Of a stretch of 64,000 bases of DNA, positions 51,790 through 60,492 are shown piece by piece. Below the pieces are notes generated by a model. That model did no database searches. It saw only the letters and a program-made list of their open reading frames with translations, and was not told the origin of the DNA. The position numbers and the translations under genes were made by a program. This stretch comes from Patulibacter minatonensis DSM 18081. GTDB lineage: Bacteria > Actinomycetota > Thermoleophilia > Solirubrobacterales > Solirubrobacteraceae. The stretch covers positions 3,336,649 through 3,400,648 of the forward strand of contig NZ_KI912613.1 in the NCBI RefSeq assembly GCF_000519325.1. The letters run 5' to 3'. Positions within the stretch are counted from its first letter, which is position 1; each line of letters begins with the position of its first letter.

Positions 51790-52140
51790 TCAGCCGAGCT
51801 TGAAGCGCACCACCCGCGGCCCCGGACCCTTGCAGACGATCCGGAAGCGGCCCGACGCAGTCGAATCCCGGCAGACGTAGCTGCGGATCCTCACCGCCCC
51901 GGGACCCTGGACGACCGTCTCGCGGCCCCACCTCCGGGCGATCGTGCGGGCGTTGGCGCACGAGGTGCCGGTCGCCCGGATGCTCACCGCGTCCGCGGGG
52001 TCGCTGCCCGTGGGCCCCATGTCCTTCACGGACTTGCAGGACTTCGCGGTCGCGGCCGCCGACGAGGTGCCGGGTGCGACACCGGCAGCGAGGGTCAGGG
52101 CGCAGAGGGCGGGAACGGCCAAGGCATGCGTGCGGGGCAT
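51790..52140 (-). CDS. Small secreted cysteine-containing protein
   Basis: A 116-residue exported protein. A signal peptide (MPRTHALAVPALCALTLAAG) is followed by a domain with paired cysteines: SCKSV, TSCANARTIARRW, YVCRDS and RIVCKGPGPRVVRF. The pattern C-x-x-AR-x-x-A, then C, then C-x-GG-like-xVRF is typical of a family of small secreted actinobacterial proteins of unknown function. It converges with the CHAP gene and diverges from the next. Confidence 0.72.
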   Translation of the reverse strand: MPRTHALAVPALCALTLAAGVAPGTSSAAATAKSCKSVKDMGPTGSDPADAVSIRATGTSCANARTIARRWGRETVVQGPGAVRIRSYVCRDSTASGRFRIVCKGPGPRVVRFKLG

Positions 52141-52221
52141 GCGGGGCCCGGTACCCCGGACGGCGGACGCGAACAGGTCCGGGTCGCGGCCGTCGGGGAT
52201 GCCGTGTGCGACGGTGTCGGG

Positions 52222-53718
52222 ATGTCCCGCCCCCGCACACGTCGACCACGCCGCCGCACCGTCGCCGCGGCCGTCGTGCTCGTCGCGACGATCGTCGTCG
52301 TCGCCTGGCTCGTGCTCGGCGGCGGGAGCGATGACGACGAGCTCGCGGAGCTCCGGGCGCTCCCCGACGTCGCGACGGCCACGACCGACGACGGGGACGT
52401 GCTGGTGGGCCTCCGCGCCGGAGCGGCACCCCGACAGATCGCCACCGTGCTGGACCGGGCGCCGGACGACGCCGGCCGTACGACGCTGCGGCTCGGCCGG
52501 GCGTCGCTCGAGGTCGAACGAGGCGACCCTGCGGACGACGAGCTCCTCCGCGCCTTCGTCGCGCTCTCGGCGGTCCGGTCGCCCGGCGGCATCGCGACCA
52601 TCGAGCGGCTCTCCGCCGACCAGCGCGTCGAGGTCGAGGTCCGGCGACCGGAGCAGGCGGCGCCCCTCGCGCGCGAGATGCTCGCGAGGCTCACCACGCA
52701 GGGACGACCGGTCCGCGGGATCGATCGCATCGAGGTCGCGCTGCAGGACGCCTTCCAGTCGGACCCGAAGCCGGTGACCCTGGGCCGGCTCGGCGCCACG
52801 GACGGGCGCGTCGAGCGGGCGATGCTCGACGCCGCGATCGCGCTGCGCGAGCGCCGGCCGCGGGTGGCGGTGGTCGGCTCGAGCATCGAGCTGCGTCCGC
52901 GGGCCGACGGCGCCGGTGACGCGGGGGCCGCGTGGCGGGCGGCCGCCGCGGCGATCGACCTCCCGGCGGCGGACCGCCGCGACGCGCAGATCTACGTCGA
53001 CGAGGCGTCCACCGAGGACGGCCGGGAGCGGACGCACACGCTCCTGTCCGGACCCGCCGGTGCCGACGCCGACCGGGCGCTGGCGTTCCTGCGATCGGTG
53101 TCCGGCGTGGTGTCCGCGCCGTTCGCGAGGACCGACCTGTCCTTCGCACAGGGCGACGCGCGGACCCTGCGGGCGGCACGCTCCCTCGCGGCGTCGGCCG
53201 AGGACGCCGGCGCCCGACGGCTCCGGCTCTCCGTGGAGGCCGACGGCGCGAGGGAGACCTCCGGCGACGAGGACCGCTCCGGTCGCGGGGCCGCCGACGA
53301 CACGGCCCGGACGCAGATCGAGGACACCCCCGCCCGGGTCCGTGCGCTCCTCCCCGGCGTCGCACGCACCCGTCGGCTCGGCATCCGGGCCCTGGTCTGG
53401 ACGAGGCCCGCGGGCGCGCTCGCGCGGCTGACGATCGCGACGCCCGGGTGGCTCGACGAGGCGGACCCGGCCGACGACCCGTCGAAGGTCCTGCGACGTC
53501 TGTCCCGTGCCGTCCGGGCGCTCGGCTGGCAGGACACGGCGCGCTTCGGGCTCCCGCTGCCGCGCGGCACCTGCGAGGACCACCCCTCCGCGCACGGCGT
53601 GACGCAGATCGAGTCCACGAGCGACGGCCGGACCCGCACCATGGGGACCGTGAACGACTGCACCGGCGCCGACGACCTCGCGGCGGGCCGCGCGGCCTGG
53701 AACGCGACGGCGGACTGA
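52222..53718 (+). CDS. Membrane-anchored protein of unknown function
   Basis: A 498-residue protein with one N-terminal membrane anchor (TVAAAVVLVATIVVVAWLVLGGG) after a basic start, so the rest is extracytoplasmic. The mature part is Arg/Asp/Ala-rich with repeated alpha-beta elements such as RIEVALQDAF, TPARVRALLPG and LTIATPGWL. Two cysteines near the C-terminus (GTCEDHPSAHG and VNDCTGADD) could form a disulphide. I recognise no family. GACGGT lies 6 nt before the ATG at 52222. Confidence 0.7.
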   Translation: MSRPRTRRPRRRTVAAAVVLVATIVVVAWLVLGGGSDDDELAELRALPDVATATTDDGDVLVGLRAGAAPRQIATVLDRAPDDAGRTTLRLGRASLEVERGDPADDELLRAFVALSAVRSPGGIATIERLSADQRVEVEVRRPEQAAPLAREMLARLTTQGRPVRGIDRIEVALQDAFQSDPKPVTLGRLGATDGRVERAMLDAAIALRERRPRVAVVGSSIELRPRADGAGDAGAAWRAAAAAIDLPAADRRDAQIYVDEASTEDGRERTHTLLSGPAGADADRALAFLRSVSGVVSAPFARTDLSFAQGDARTLRAARSLAASAEDAGARRLRLSVEADGARETSGDEDRSGRGAADDTARTQIEDTPARVRALLPGVARTRRLGIRALVWTRPAGALARLTIATPGWLDEADPADDPSKVLRRLSRAVRALGWQDTARFGLPLPRGTCEDHPSAHGVTQIESTSDGRTRTMGTVNDCTGADDLAAGRAAWNATAD

Positions 53719-53854
53719 GCGCGAGCCGGCGTCCGCGCGCCGAGTTCTCGACGTCGGGCCGGACACGCCGGCACGGAGCATCGTCCCAGCGCCGTCGAGA
53801 CCGTCCGCCGCGTTCACCCGGGCGCGCCGCGGTGCGTGTCGCGCGCCGGTCGGC

Positions 53855-54754
53855 TCAGCCCGTGCGGCGCAGCATCCGCCGGGCGAGCGCGACGAACGCC
53901 CGTACCCGCGGATCCTCGCTCGCGGGGTGCCAGCCGACGTCGATCGTCGTCGGGGCGACGTCCCGTACGGGGACGAAGGCCACCCCGGTCGCGCCGCTCA
54001 TGCGGGCGGGCGCGGATGCCGGTACGAGGCCGACGGCGCCGGCGTGGCGCACCGCGTCGAACAGCCCGTCGAACGACGAGATCGTCGCGGCGTACCGCGC
54101 GGGCGCGCCGCGCTCGGCCTCGGCCGTCCAGAAGGCGCGCCACACCGGATCGGTGTCCGAGCCCGCCCACGGCTCGTCGACGAACTCCGTGATCGAGAGC
54201 ACCTCGCGCTCGGCGAGACGGTGATCGGCAGGCAGGATCGCCATCCGGTCCTCGACCACGAGCGTCTCGAGGGCGACCCCGGCCGCCGCGACCGGTGGGC
54301 GGAGGAAGGCGACGTCGACGCCGCCGTCGGCGAGTCCGCCGCTCGGGTCGGTCCACGGCGCCTCGCGGAGCTCCAGCGCGACGTCCGGGCGGGCCTCCCG
54401 GAACGCGGCGATGGCGGGGGAGACGAGCTCGAGCGGGATCGCGGCCGCGATCCCCACGGAGAGTGAGCCGCTCTGCCCTCGATCGGCCCGCCGCGTCTCG
54501 CGGACCGCGGCGAGCGTCGCCTGCTCGAGTCTCCGGGCGTGCTCCTGGAGCACGGCACCCGCCGCCGTCAGCGCGACGCTCCGGGACGTCCGTGCGAGGA
54601 GCTCGACACCGAGGACGTCCTCGAGGCGCCGCACGTGCCCGCTGACCGACCCCTGGGCGAGGTGCAGGCGATCCGCGGCGCGTCCGAAGTGCAGCGTCTC
54701 CGCCACGGCGAGGAACGTCCGCAGGAGCCGGGGATCGAGGTCGACGTCCTCCAT
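53855..54754 (-). CDS. LysR-family regulator
   Basis: A 299-residue LysR regulator. The HTH is LRTFLAVAETLHFGRAADRLHLAQGSVSGHVRRLEDVLGVELLART, and a substrate-binding domain follows (SLSVGIAAAIPLELVSPAIAAFR onward). AGGAG precedes the ATG at 54752-54754. It diverges from the LuxR-type gene across 93 nt that contain CGATCG-type repeats, so both genes may share regulation. The inducer is unknown. Confidence 0.9.
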   Translation of the reverse strand: MEDVDLDPRLLRTFLAVAETLHFGRAADRLHLAQGSVSGHVRRLEDVLGVELLARTSRSVALTAAGAVLQEHARRLEQATLAAVRETRRADRGQSGSLSVGIAAAIPLELVSPAIAAFREARPDVALELREAPWTDPSGGLADGGVDVAFLRPPVAAAGVALETLVVEDRMAILPADHRLAEREVLSITEFVDEPWAGSDTDPVWRAFWTAEAERGAPARYAATISSFDGLFDAVRHAGAVGLVPASAPARMSGATGVAFVPVRDVAPTTIDVGWHPASEDPRVRAFVALARRMLRRTG

Positions 54755-54847
54755 CGCTCCTGAGTCTCGCGCATCGATCGCCGTACGTGAACGATCGGGG
54801 GTTGGATCCGGATGGCCGCCGGCGGGCCCTCGGCGCACGATGCACCC

Positions 54848-57622
54848 ATGATGACCCGCCGACCCTGCGTGCTCCACGGCCGCGACACCGCACGACAACG
54901 GCTCGGGGCGCTCCTCGACGCCGCACGCGACGAGGTCGGCGAGACGCTGCTCGTGGTCGGCGACTCCGGACTCGGCAAGACCGCGCTGCTGGATGCCGCG
55001 GCGGACGACGCGCGAGGGTCCGGTTGCACCGTCCTCCGCTCGCGCTCGGTCCCGGGCGAGCACCACGTGCCCTTCGCGGCGCTCGGCCACCTGCTCCGCG
55101 ATGCCGGACCGGCGGACCTCGACGCCACGCCCGAGGCCGTCCGTGCGCCGCTCGCGACGGTACTCGGGCTCGAGAGCGGACCGCCGCCCTCGACCGTCGG
55201 CGTCGCCGCCGGGGTCGTCGCGGTCCTCGCGGCGCTGGCCGAGGACGCCCACGGCCTGCTCCTCGCGCTCGACGATGTCCACTGGATGGACGAGTCCTCG
55301 CTCACCACGCTGCTCTTCGCGCTCCGGCGCCTGCGTCGCGAGGGCGTCGCGGCGCTCGTCGCGGCGCGACCGGCCCCGGAGCGCGGCCTCTTCGACCACG
55401 GCATCGAGGTGCTCGAGCTGGCGCCGCTCGACGATGCGGCCGCCGCTCGGATCGTCCGGGACGCGCTCGACGAGGGGACGGCCGCCGTCCCCGGCGATCT
55501 CGAGGCCCTGGTGTCGCGGGTCGTCGGACTCGCGCGTGGCAACCCGCTCGCCCTGCGGGAGATCGCGTCCGCCGCCTGCGAGGGACGCCTCGGCCCCACC
55601 GGCGCGGCGTCGCCGAGCCTCCTCGTCGACCGGGCGTTCCGTCGCGAGCTCGACGCCCTGCACGCCGACACCTGGGGTGCGGTCGTCGTGCTCGCGGCGG
55701 ACGAGCACCCGCTCGCCGAGCGGGCGATCGCGGCCGCCGGACTCGACCCGGCGAGCCTGCAGGCGGCCGAGGCCGCCGGCGTGGTCGTCGACGACGGCGA
55801 GGGGCCGCGCTTCCGTCATCCGCTCCTGCGCGGCGTGGCCTACCACGCCGCGTCCAGCGACCTGCGGCGGCTCGCGCACCGGGCGTGGCGCGGGCTCGAG
55901 GACCTCGATCCGATCAGCCGCGCGTGGCACGCGGCGGCCGCGGCGAACGGCCCGGACGCGGAGACCGCCGAGATGCTCGACCGGGCAGCGGGGGCGGCCG
56001 CGGCGGCCGGAGGGGTCGGGGCCGCGTGCGACGCGATGGCGCGCGCCGTGGCGCTCACCCCCGACGACGCCGGGCGCGCACGCCGGCTCCTCGAGGCCGC
56101 TCGCCTGGCCGCCGCGGCGGCGCGGACCGACGATGCGGCGCGGTTCGCGGACGACGGCCTGCGCCTCGCGGGCGACGACGCGTCGCTCCGGGCCGCGCTC
56201 CACGAGGTCCGCAGCGTCATCTGGATCCGTCGCGGCGACCTCGACGCCGCCCACGCGACGATCGTCGAGCACGTTGCTCCGATCGCCGCGGTCGATCCGA
56301 CGCGGGCGGCGGCGGGGCTCCTGGCAGCGACCGTGCGCGACCGCGTCGTCGGCGACTACCCGGCGATGCGGGAGCTCGCCACCCGCGCCGTCGCCCTGGC
56401 ACCGTCCGGCGGGACCACCGCGGGGATCGCCCGGCTCACCGTCGCGACCGTGGACGTCCTCCAGGGCGCCGGGGACCGGGCCGTGCCGGTCTTCGACGAT
56501 CTCGCCCCGGCGGTCGCGGCCGCGAGTGCCGAGGGCTGGGCCGGCGAGGTCTTCCTGGCTCCGGTCCACGCCCAGGTGTGGCTCGGGCGGTTCGGCACGG
56601 TCGAGCCGGTCCTGGAGGCCCACGTCGCACGACTCCGCTCCCGGGGTCGCGTGGCCGAGCTCCTCTACCCGCTCGTCGTCCGTGCACAGCTGCACCTCCG
56701 CCGAGGCCGCCTGACCTCGGCCCTCGCGGACGCCACCGAGGCGCGGGAGATCGCGGAGGCCGGCGGCCTGCGCGGACAGGTGGCGGTGGCCGCCGGTGCC
56801 CTGGCGGCGGTCGAAGCGGTGCTCGGCCGGGAGGCCGACGTGCTGCGACGTACCGACGCGGCCCTCGCGATCACCGACGCCCGGCCCGCCATCGGGCTCT
56901 GGTCCCGCGCGGCGCTCGGCCACCTCCATCTCGCGCTCGGTCGGCCGGGCGAGGCGCTCGTCGCCCTCCGCGAGTGCGAGCGCTCCGCCGCCGGGATCGG
57001 GATGGGCGACCCGTCGGTCGTGGCGTTCGGGGCGGACCTCGTCGAGGCGCTCGTCCGCAACGGCGCCCACGCCGACGCCACGGTGGCGCTCGACGGATGG
57101 TGCTGCGCGGGTGCGGAGACGCCGTGGCGGCGCGGTGCCGCCGCGCGCTGCCACGGTCTCCTCGCGGAGGACCCCGCCAGCGCCGTCGCGGCGTTCGAGG
57201 CCTCGGTGGGGGCGTTCGACGCCACGGGTCAGCGCTTCGAGGCGGCTCGTTCCCGACTGAGCCTCGGGGAACGGCTGCGCCGCGACCGTCGCCGGCTCGA
57301 CGCCCGCGAGCCCCTGGAGGCGGCGCTCGACGCCTTCGAGCGGATGGGTGCCGGCCCGTGGGCGGACCGTGCCCGTGAGGAGCTCCGCGCGACCGGCCGG
57401 CCGACGGACCGTGCCCGCCGGCCCGAGGACGGCCTCGAGGAGCTCACGCCGCACGAGCTGCGCGTGGCGCTCCTCGTGGCCGACGGCCGGTCCAATCCCG
57501 ACGTGGCCGCGGAGCTGTACGTCACCCGCAAGACGATCGAGCACCACCTCTCGCGGGTCTTCCGCAAGCTCGGCGTGGCGTCGCGTGCCGAGCTCCAGCG
57601 GGTGCTGCGCGCCGGGGGATGA
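54848..57622 (+). CDS. LAL-type LuxR regulator (AAA+ ATPase with C-terminal HTH)
   Basis: A 924-residue large ATP-binding LuxR regulator. Walker A is GDSGLGKT (38-45), Walker B LLLALDDVHWMDESS, a winged-helix/STAND region follows, then ~500 residues of helical TPR-like repeats, and a GerE/LuxR HTH at the C-terminus (ELTPHELRVALLVADGRSNPDVAAELYVTRKTIEHHLSRVFRKLGV). The ATG at 54848 (or 54851) follows CACGAT by 6 nt. It is divergent from LysR. Such proteins often activate catabolic or secondary-metabolite genes; no target is evident. Confidence 0.9.
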   Translation: MMTRRPCVLHGRDTARQRLGALLDAARDEVGETLLVVGDSGLGKTALLDAAADDARGSGCTVLRSRSVPGEHHVPFAALGHLLRDAGPADLDATPEAVRAPLATVLGLESGPPPSTVGVAAGVVAVLAALAEDAHGLLLALDDVHWMDESSLTTLLFALRRLRREGVAALVAARPAPERGLFDHGIEVLELAPLDDAAAARIVRDALDEGTAAVPGDLEALVSRVVGLARGNPLALREIASAACEGRLGPTGAASPSLLVDRAFRRELDALHADTWGAVVVLAADEHPLAERAIAAAGLDPASLQAAEAAGVVVDDGEGPRFRHPLLRGVAYHAASSDLRRLAHRAWRGLEDLDPISRAWHAAAAANGPDAETAEMLDRAAGAAAAAGGVGAACDAMARAVALTPDDAGRARRLLEAARLAAAAARTDDAARFADDGLRLAGDDASLRAALHEVRSVIWIRRGDLDAAHATIVEHVAPIAAVDPTRAAAGLLAATVRDRVVGDYPAMRELATRAVALAPSGGTTAGIARLTVATVDVLQGAGDRAVPVFDDLAPAVAAASAEGWAGEVFLAPVHAQVWLGRFGTVEPVLEAHVARLRSRGRVAELLYPLVVRAQLHLRRGRLTSALADATEAREIAEAGGLRGQVAVAAGALAAVEAVLGREADVLRRTDAALAITDARPAIGLWSRAALGHLHLALGRPGEALVALRECERSAAGIGMGDPSVVAFGADLVEALVRNGAHADATVALDGWCCAGAETPWRRGAAARCHGLLAEDPASAVAAFEASVGAFDATGQRFEAARSRLSLGERLRRDRRRLDAREPLEAALDAFERMGAGPWADRAREELRATGRPTDRARRPEDGLEELTPHELRVALLVADGRSNPDVAAELYVTRKTIEHHLSRVFRKLGVASRAELQRVLRAGG

Positions 57623-57725
57623 CGCGACGGACCGGGCCCGGGTCCGGGCGCGGTTCCCGACCGGGCGCGGTGCCTCGCGCGCCGCGCGGCGGGCTGCGTC
57701 CGTGGCCGACGCGCCCCGGGCGGAC

Positions 57726-57938
57726 CTACGCCTTCAGGCGCTTGAACATCAGCTGCTGGATGGTCGTCGTCATGCTCGGGTCGGTGCCGCGGGCGTGGAA
57801 CGTGAAGCCGACCTGACCCACGGGGTTCCAGCCGTCGGCGCCGAGCTGCGCGATGCGCTCCTCGGCCGCGAGGACGTCCTCGACGGTCCTGTCCTCGCCC
57901 AGCCAGAGCTCGACGTAGGTGAACTCCCAGGCGGGCAT
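57726..57938 (-). CDS. DUF4177-like small protein
   Basis: A 70-residue protein with an N-terminal strand WEFTYVELWLG, a helix with AAEERIAQLGADGWNPVGQVGF and a short C-terminal region. The L-x-x-LGADGWxxVG core matches DUF4177-type proteins, of unknown role. TACGGT ends 6 nt before the ATG, so it is probably leaderless. Confidence 0.75.
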   Translation of the reverse strand: MPAWEFTYVELWLGEDRTVEDVLAAEERIAQLGADGWNPVGQVGFTFHARGTDPSMTTTIQQLMFKRLKA

Positions 57939-57977
57939 GCGCCCACCGTACCCGCCCGCCGCGGGGCGGGGCCCCGC

Positions 57978-58142
57978 TCAGCGCTCGAGGCGCTCGGCGC
58001 GCTCGGCCCGCTTGGCGACGATGAAGACCGCCCAGCCGATCGAGACCAGCAGGATCACCGCGACGTTGCCGGACGACACGACGAGCAGGCCGATCGAGAC
58101 GACCAGCATTGCGAGGACGATGAGCAGGTCTCGCGAGAGCAT
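57978..58142 (-). CDS. Small two-helix membrane protein
   Basis: A 54-residue protein with two hydrophobic helices (LLIVLAMLVVSIGLLVV and NVAVILLVSIGWAVFIV) and a charged tail (AKRAERAERLER). The ATG at 58140-58142 follows TACGCG by 6 nt. No family recognised. Confidence 0.65.
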   Translation of the reverse strand: MLSRDLLIVLAMLVVSIGLLVVSSGNVAVILLVSIGWAVFIVAKRAERAERLER

Positions 58143-58232
58143 GGTGGACGCGTACCCGCGGTGTGCGTCGTCCACACCCCGGATCGGTCGGACGGTGCGC
58201 GTGCGTCCGGCTCCGGCCCCACGGAGGCCGGC

Positions 58233-59534
58233 TCAGCGCGCCCGCACCCGGCGGCTCGTCGTCGCCGTCGCGCCGCGGTCGTCGGTCACCGTCAGCCGCA
58301 CGAGCACCGACCGCCGCGCCGCGATCCGCCGGACGACCCGCGCCTTGCGGCCGATCGTCCGGCCGGCGGCGGTCCAGCGCCAGCGGACGATCCGGCCGTC
58401 GGCGTCCTTCGACCGCCGGCCGTCGAGCACGTAGCGGGCGGTGCCGCTCGCCCGCCGGATCCGGGCCGTCGCCCGGGGGCGCCGGTTCGCGGCGGCCGCC
58501 TGCGGGACCGGGCAGTCGGCGAACGCGGAGCAGGGGAGGGCGGGCTCGCTGCGCAGCGACGGGCTGCTCAGCGCGACGCCCGAGACGATGTCGCGGAGCA
58601 GGGGGAGGGACTTGCCGAGCGCGTCGACGGGGTCGAGGCCGGGGATCGTCAGCTGCGAGCAGACGTCGCGGTCGATCCGGGCGGGATCGGCGGGGCCGGG
58701 GTGCTCGATCGCGTCGAGCGTCAGGGCGAACGCCACCGGGTCGACGGTCCCGTCGAGCAGGTGGTCCGACAGGCGGTTCGGGCAGATGTCCTGGATCGCC
58801 ACGCGCCGGTAGCCGCCGGTCCCTGCAGGGCCGCGGAGGTTCGTCGCGCTGGGCGCCACGACCTCGTCGCCGGTGCTGTAGATCGACGTGTAGCTCGTCG
58901 GGGAGAACATCTCGCGGCCCGAGTTCATCGCCTGCAGGAACCGGGAGTTCGGCGCGAGCTGCCAGACCGCCGGCGGGCAGCCCTTCAGGCCGCAGCTCGC
59001 GAAGACGGCGAACGGGAACAGCGTCGCGAGGTCCTCGGGCGGGGCGCCCTGGTGCGCGGCGGCGACCCCGACCTGGTCGGCGACCATCGCCCGCGTGTCG
59101 GGCCAGAACCGCAGCGCCCAGCGGGGCTGCATGCCGCCCTGGCTGTGCCCGACGACCGCGATCGGCCGCTTCGCCAGGCCGAACGTCTTGCGGATCGCGT
59201 AGGTGTCGTACTGCCCGGCGACCGAGATGTCGCCCAGGTTGTGGTTCGGGCCCGAGACCGCGCACCACGGGATCCCGCGCGCCGTCAGGGCCGGCATCAG
59301 GTTCCACGAGTAGAAGTCGTCGGCGTCGACGAAGGTGCCGGGCACGAGCAGCACGGCGGGCTTCGAGGCGTCCGAGAAGTCGCCGCGGCAGGAGATCGCC
59401 TTCTCGAGCTCCGCCCGCGGGACGCTCAGCGGCGGTCCGGTGCGGTCGATCGGGGCGAACGCGCGGTCGGCGGCGCCGGCCGGGGCCGCGAGGGCGAGCA
59501 CCGCGAGGACGGCGGTCGGGAGCAGGCGACGCAC
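58233..59534 (-). CDS. Secreted lipase-like alpha/beta hydrolase with PKD-like C-terminus
   Basis: A 433-residue exported protein. The signal peptide is MRRLLPTAVLAVLALAAPAGAA. The alpha/beta-hydrolase domain has PAVLLVPGTFVDADDFYSWNL at the oxyanion strand and the nucleophile motif GHSQGGMQPRWAL, and resembles CALB-like triacylglycerol lipases of actinobacteria. The last ~80 residues form an Ig/PKD-like domain (RYVLDGRRSKDADGRIVRWRW). Several cysteines suggest disulphides. GTG is used as start. It is probably a secreted esterase or lipase; the substrate is unknown. It is ten nt after a membrane-protein gene on the same strand. Confidence 0.82.
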   Translation of the reverse strand: MRRLLPTAVLAVLALAAPAGAADRAFAPIDRTGPPLSVPRAELEKAISCRGDFSDASKPAVLLVPGTFVDADDFYSWNLMPALTARGIPWCAVSGPNHNLGDISVAGQYDTYAIRKTFGLAKRPIAVVGHSQGGMQPRWALRFWPDTRAMVADQVGVAAAHQGAPPEDLATLFPFAVFASCGLKGCPPAVWQLAPNSRFLQAMNSGREMFSPTSYTSIYSTGDEVVAPSATNLRGPAGTGGYRRVAIQDICPNRLSDHLLDGTVDPVAFALTLDAIEHPGPADPARIDRDVCSQLTIPGLDPVDALGKSLPLLRDIVSGVALSSPSLRSEPALPCSAFADCPVPQAAAANRRPRATARIRRASGTARYVLDGRRSKDADGRIVRWRWTAAGRTIGRKARVVRRIAARRSVLVRLTVTDDRGATATTSRRVRAR

Positions 59535-59543
59535 GGGAGACCC

Positions 59544-59945
59544 TCAGACGTAGGTGGCGAAGAAGAAGAACCAGATCGCGGCGGCGACGAGGGCGATGCC
59601 CACGGCGAGGACCATCACGACGTCGAGGGCCGACGTCGTGCGGCCGGTCGTCCGTCCGTCCCGCATCGACTGGTTCCACGGCATGCGGACCGTGACCTCG
59701 TCGGAGCCGCCCATGACCTTCGCGTACAGGCCGTTCAGGAGCGACAGGACCTTCGCCATCACGAAGCCGGTGACGACGATCGCCACCAGGACGAAGACGG
59801 CCTGGCCCATCGACAGGTTCTGGGAGTCGGCCCGCGACGCCGTGACCCGGATCCACAGGTACGGGTTGCCGGCCCACATGAACAGGCCGCCGACCAGCAT
59901 CAGCAGCAGGATGGCGGCGCCGGCGAGCTTCCTCGGGGGGGACAT
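59544..59945 (-). CDS. Membrane protein, unknown
   Basis: A 133-residue protein with three hydrophobic helices: LAGAAILLLMLVGGLFMWAG, GQAVFVLVAIVVTGFVMAKVLSLL, and a C-terminal VVMVLAVGIALVAAAIWFFFF. A short hydrophilic loop has VTVRMPWNQSM. TACGAT lies 8 nt before the ATG. It diverges from ccmE; a role in cytochrome or respiratory assembly is possible but nothing in the sequence shows it. Confidence 0.68.
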   Translation of the reverse strand: MSPPRKLAGAAILLLMLVGGLFMWAGNPYLWIRVTASRADSQNLSMGQAVFVLVAIVVTGFVMAKVLSLLNGLYAKVMGGSDEVTVRMPWNQSMRDGRTTGRTTSALDVVMVLAVGIALVAAAIWFFFFATYV

Positions 59946-60048
59946 GTGGCGCGATCGTACTCCCGGTCCGCTCCGGCGCGCCACGGCCCGTGGTCGCCCC
60001 GGGGGTGGGTGGGGCGGTTTCGCGCGCAACCTGGCCATACTGCATTGA

Positions 60049-60489
60049 ATGACGCGGACGTTGCGCCTCACCTTCGCGATCGTCGCTGCGGTGACGCTCG
60101 CGGGAGCACTGCTGTACACGAGCTTCGCGGGATCCGCCGAGGCCCGGCAGCCAAGCCAGATGGCCAGCGCCGAGGCGGGGCGCGACTACCGGCTGACCGG
60201 CATCGTCGTGCCGAAGACGCTACGGCGCACCGAGGGCACGATCACCTTCCGGGTCAAGGACCGCAAGGGCGGCGCCTCGGTCCCGGTCGTGTACTCCGGC
60301 CAGGTGCCCGACGCCTTCCGCGAGGGCCGCGAGGTCATCGTGACGGTGCAGAAGCAGGGCGAGACCTTCCAGGGCAAGCCCGACAGCCTGATCACGAAGT
60401 GCCCGTCGAAGTTCGACGACGGCAAGCAGAAGACCGACGGATCCATGGAGTGGCGCGACGGGTCCGACAAGGTCGTCGAGGGCAAGTAG
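60049..60489 (+). CDS. ccmE: Cytochrome c maturation heme chaperone CcmE, CxxxF variant
   Basis: A 146-residue protein with an N-terminal membrane anchor (LTFAIVAAVTLAGALLYTSF) and an OB-fold domain (YRLTGIVVPKTL, GTITFRVKD, VPVVYSGQVPDAFREGREVIVTVQ). CcmE holds heme covalently before delivery to CcmF/H. The canonical heme-attachment motif is HxxxY, and a CxxxY variant is known from Desulfovibrio and archaea. Here the sequence is LITKCPSKFDD: Cys118 and Phe122, so the site follows the Cys type but with Phe for Tyr. CATACT lies 7 nt before the ATG. ccmF follows after 3 nt. Confidence 0.88.
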   Translation: MTRTLRLTFAIVAAVTLAGALLYTSFAGSAEARQPSQMASAEAGRDYRLTGIVVPKTLRRTEGTITFRVKDRKGGASVPVVYSGQVPDAFREGREVIVTVQKQGETFQGKPDSLITKCPSKFDDGKQKTDGSMEWRDGSDKVVEGK

Positions 60490-60492
60490 CCC

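Noticed and set aside
53855-60045. Very long open frames opposite the LuxR regulator, lipase and glycolytic genes.
   Set aside because: High GC leaves few stops on the opposite strand. The frames lack family motifs and start signals and overlap well-supported genes.
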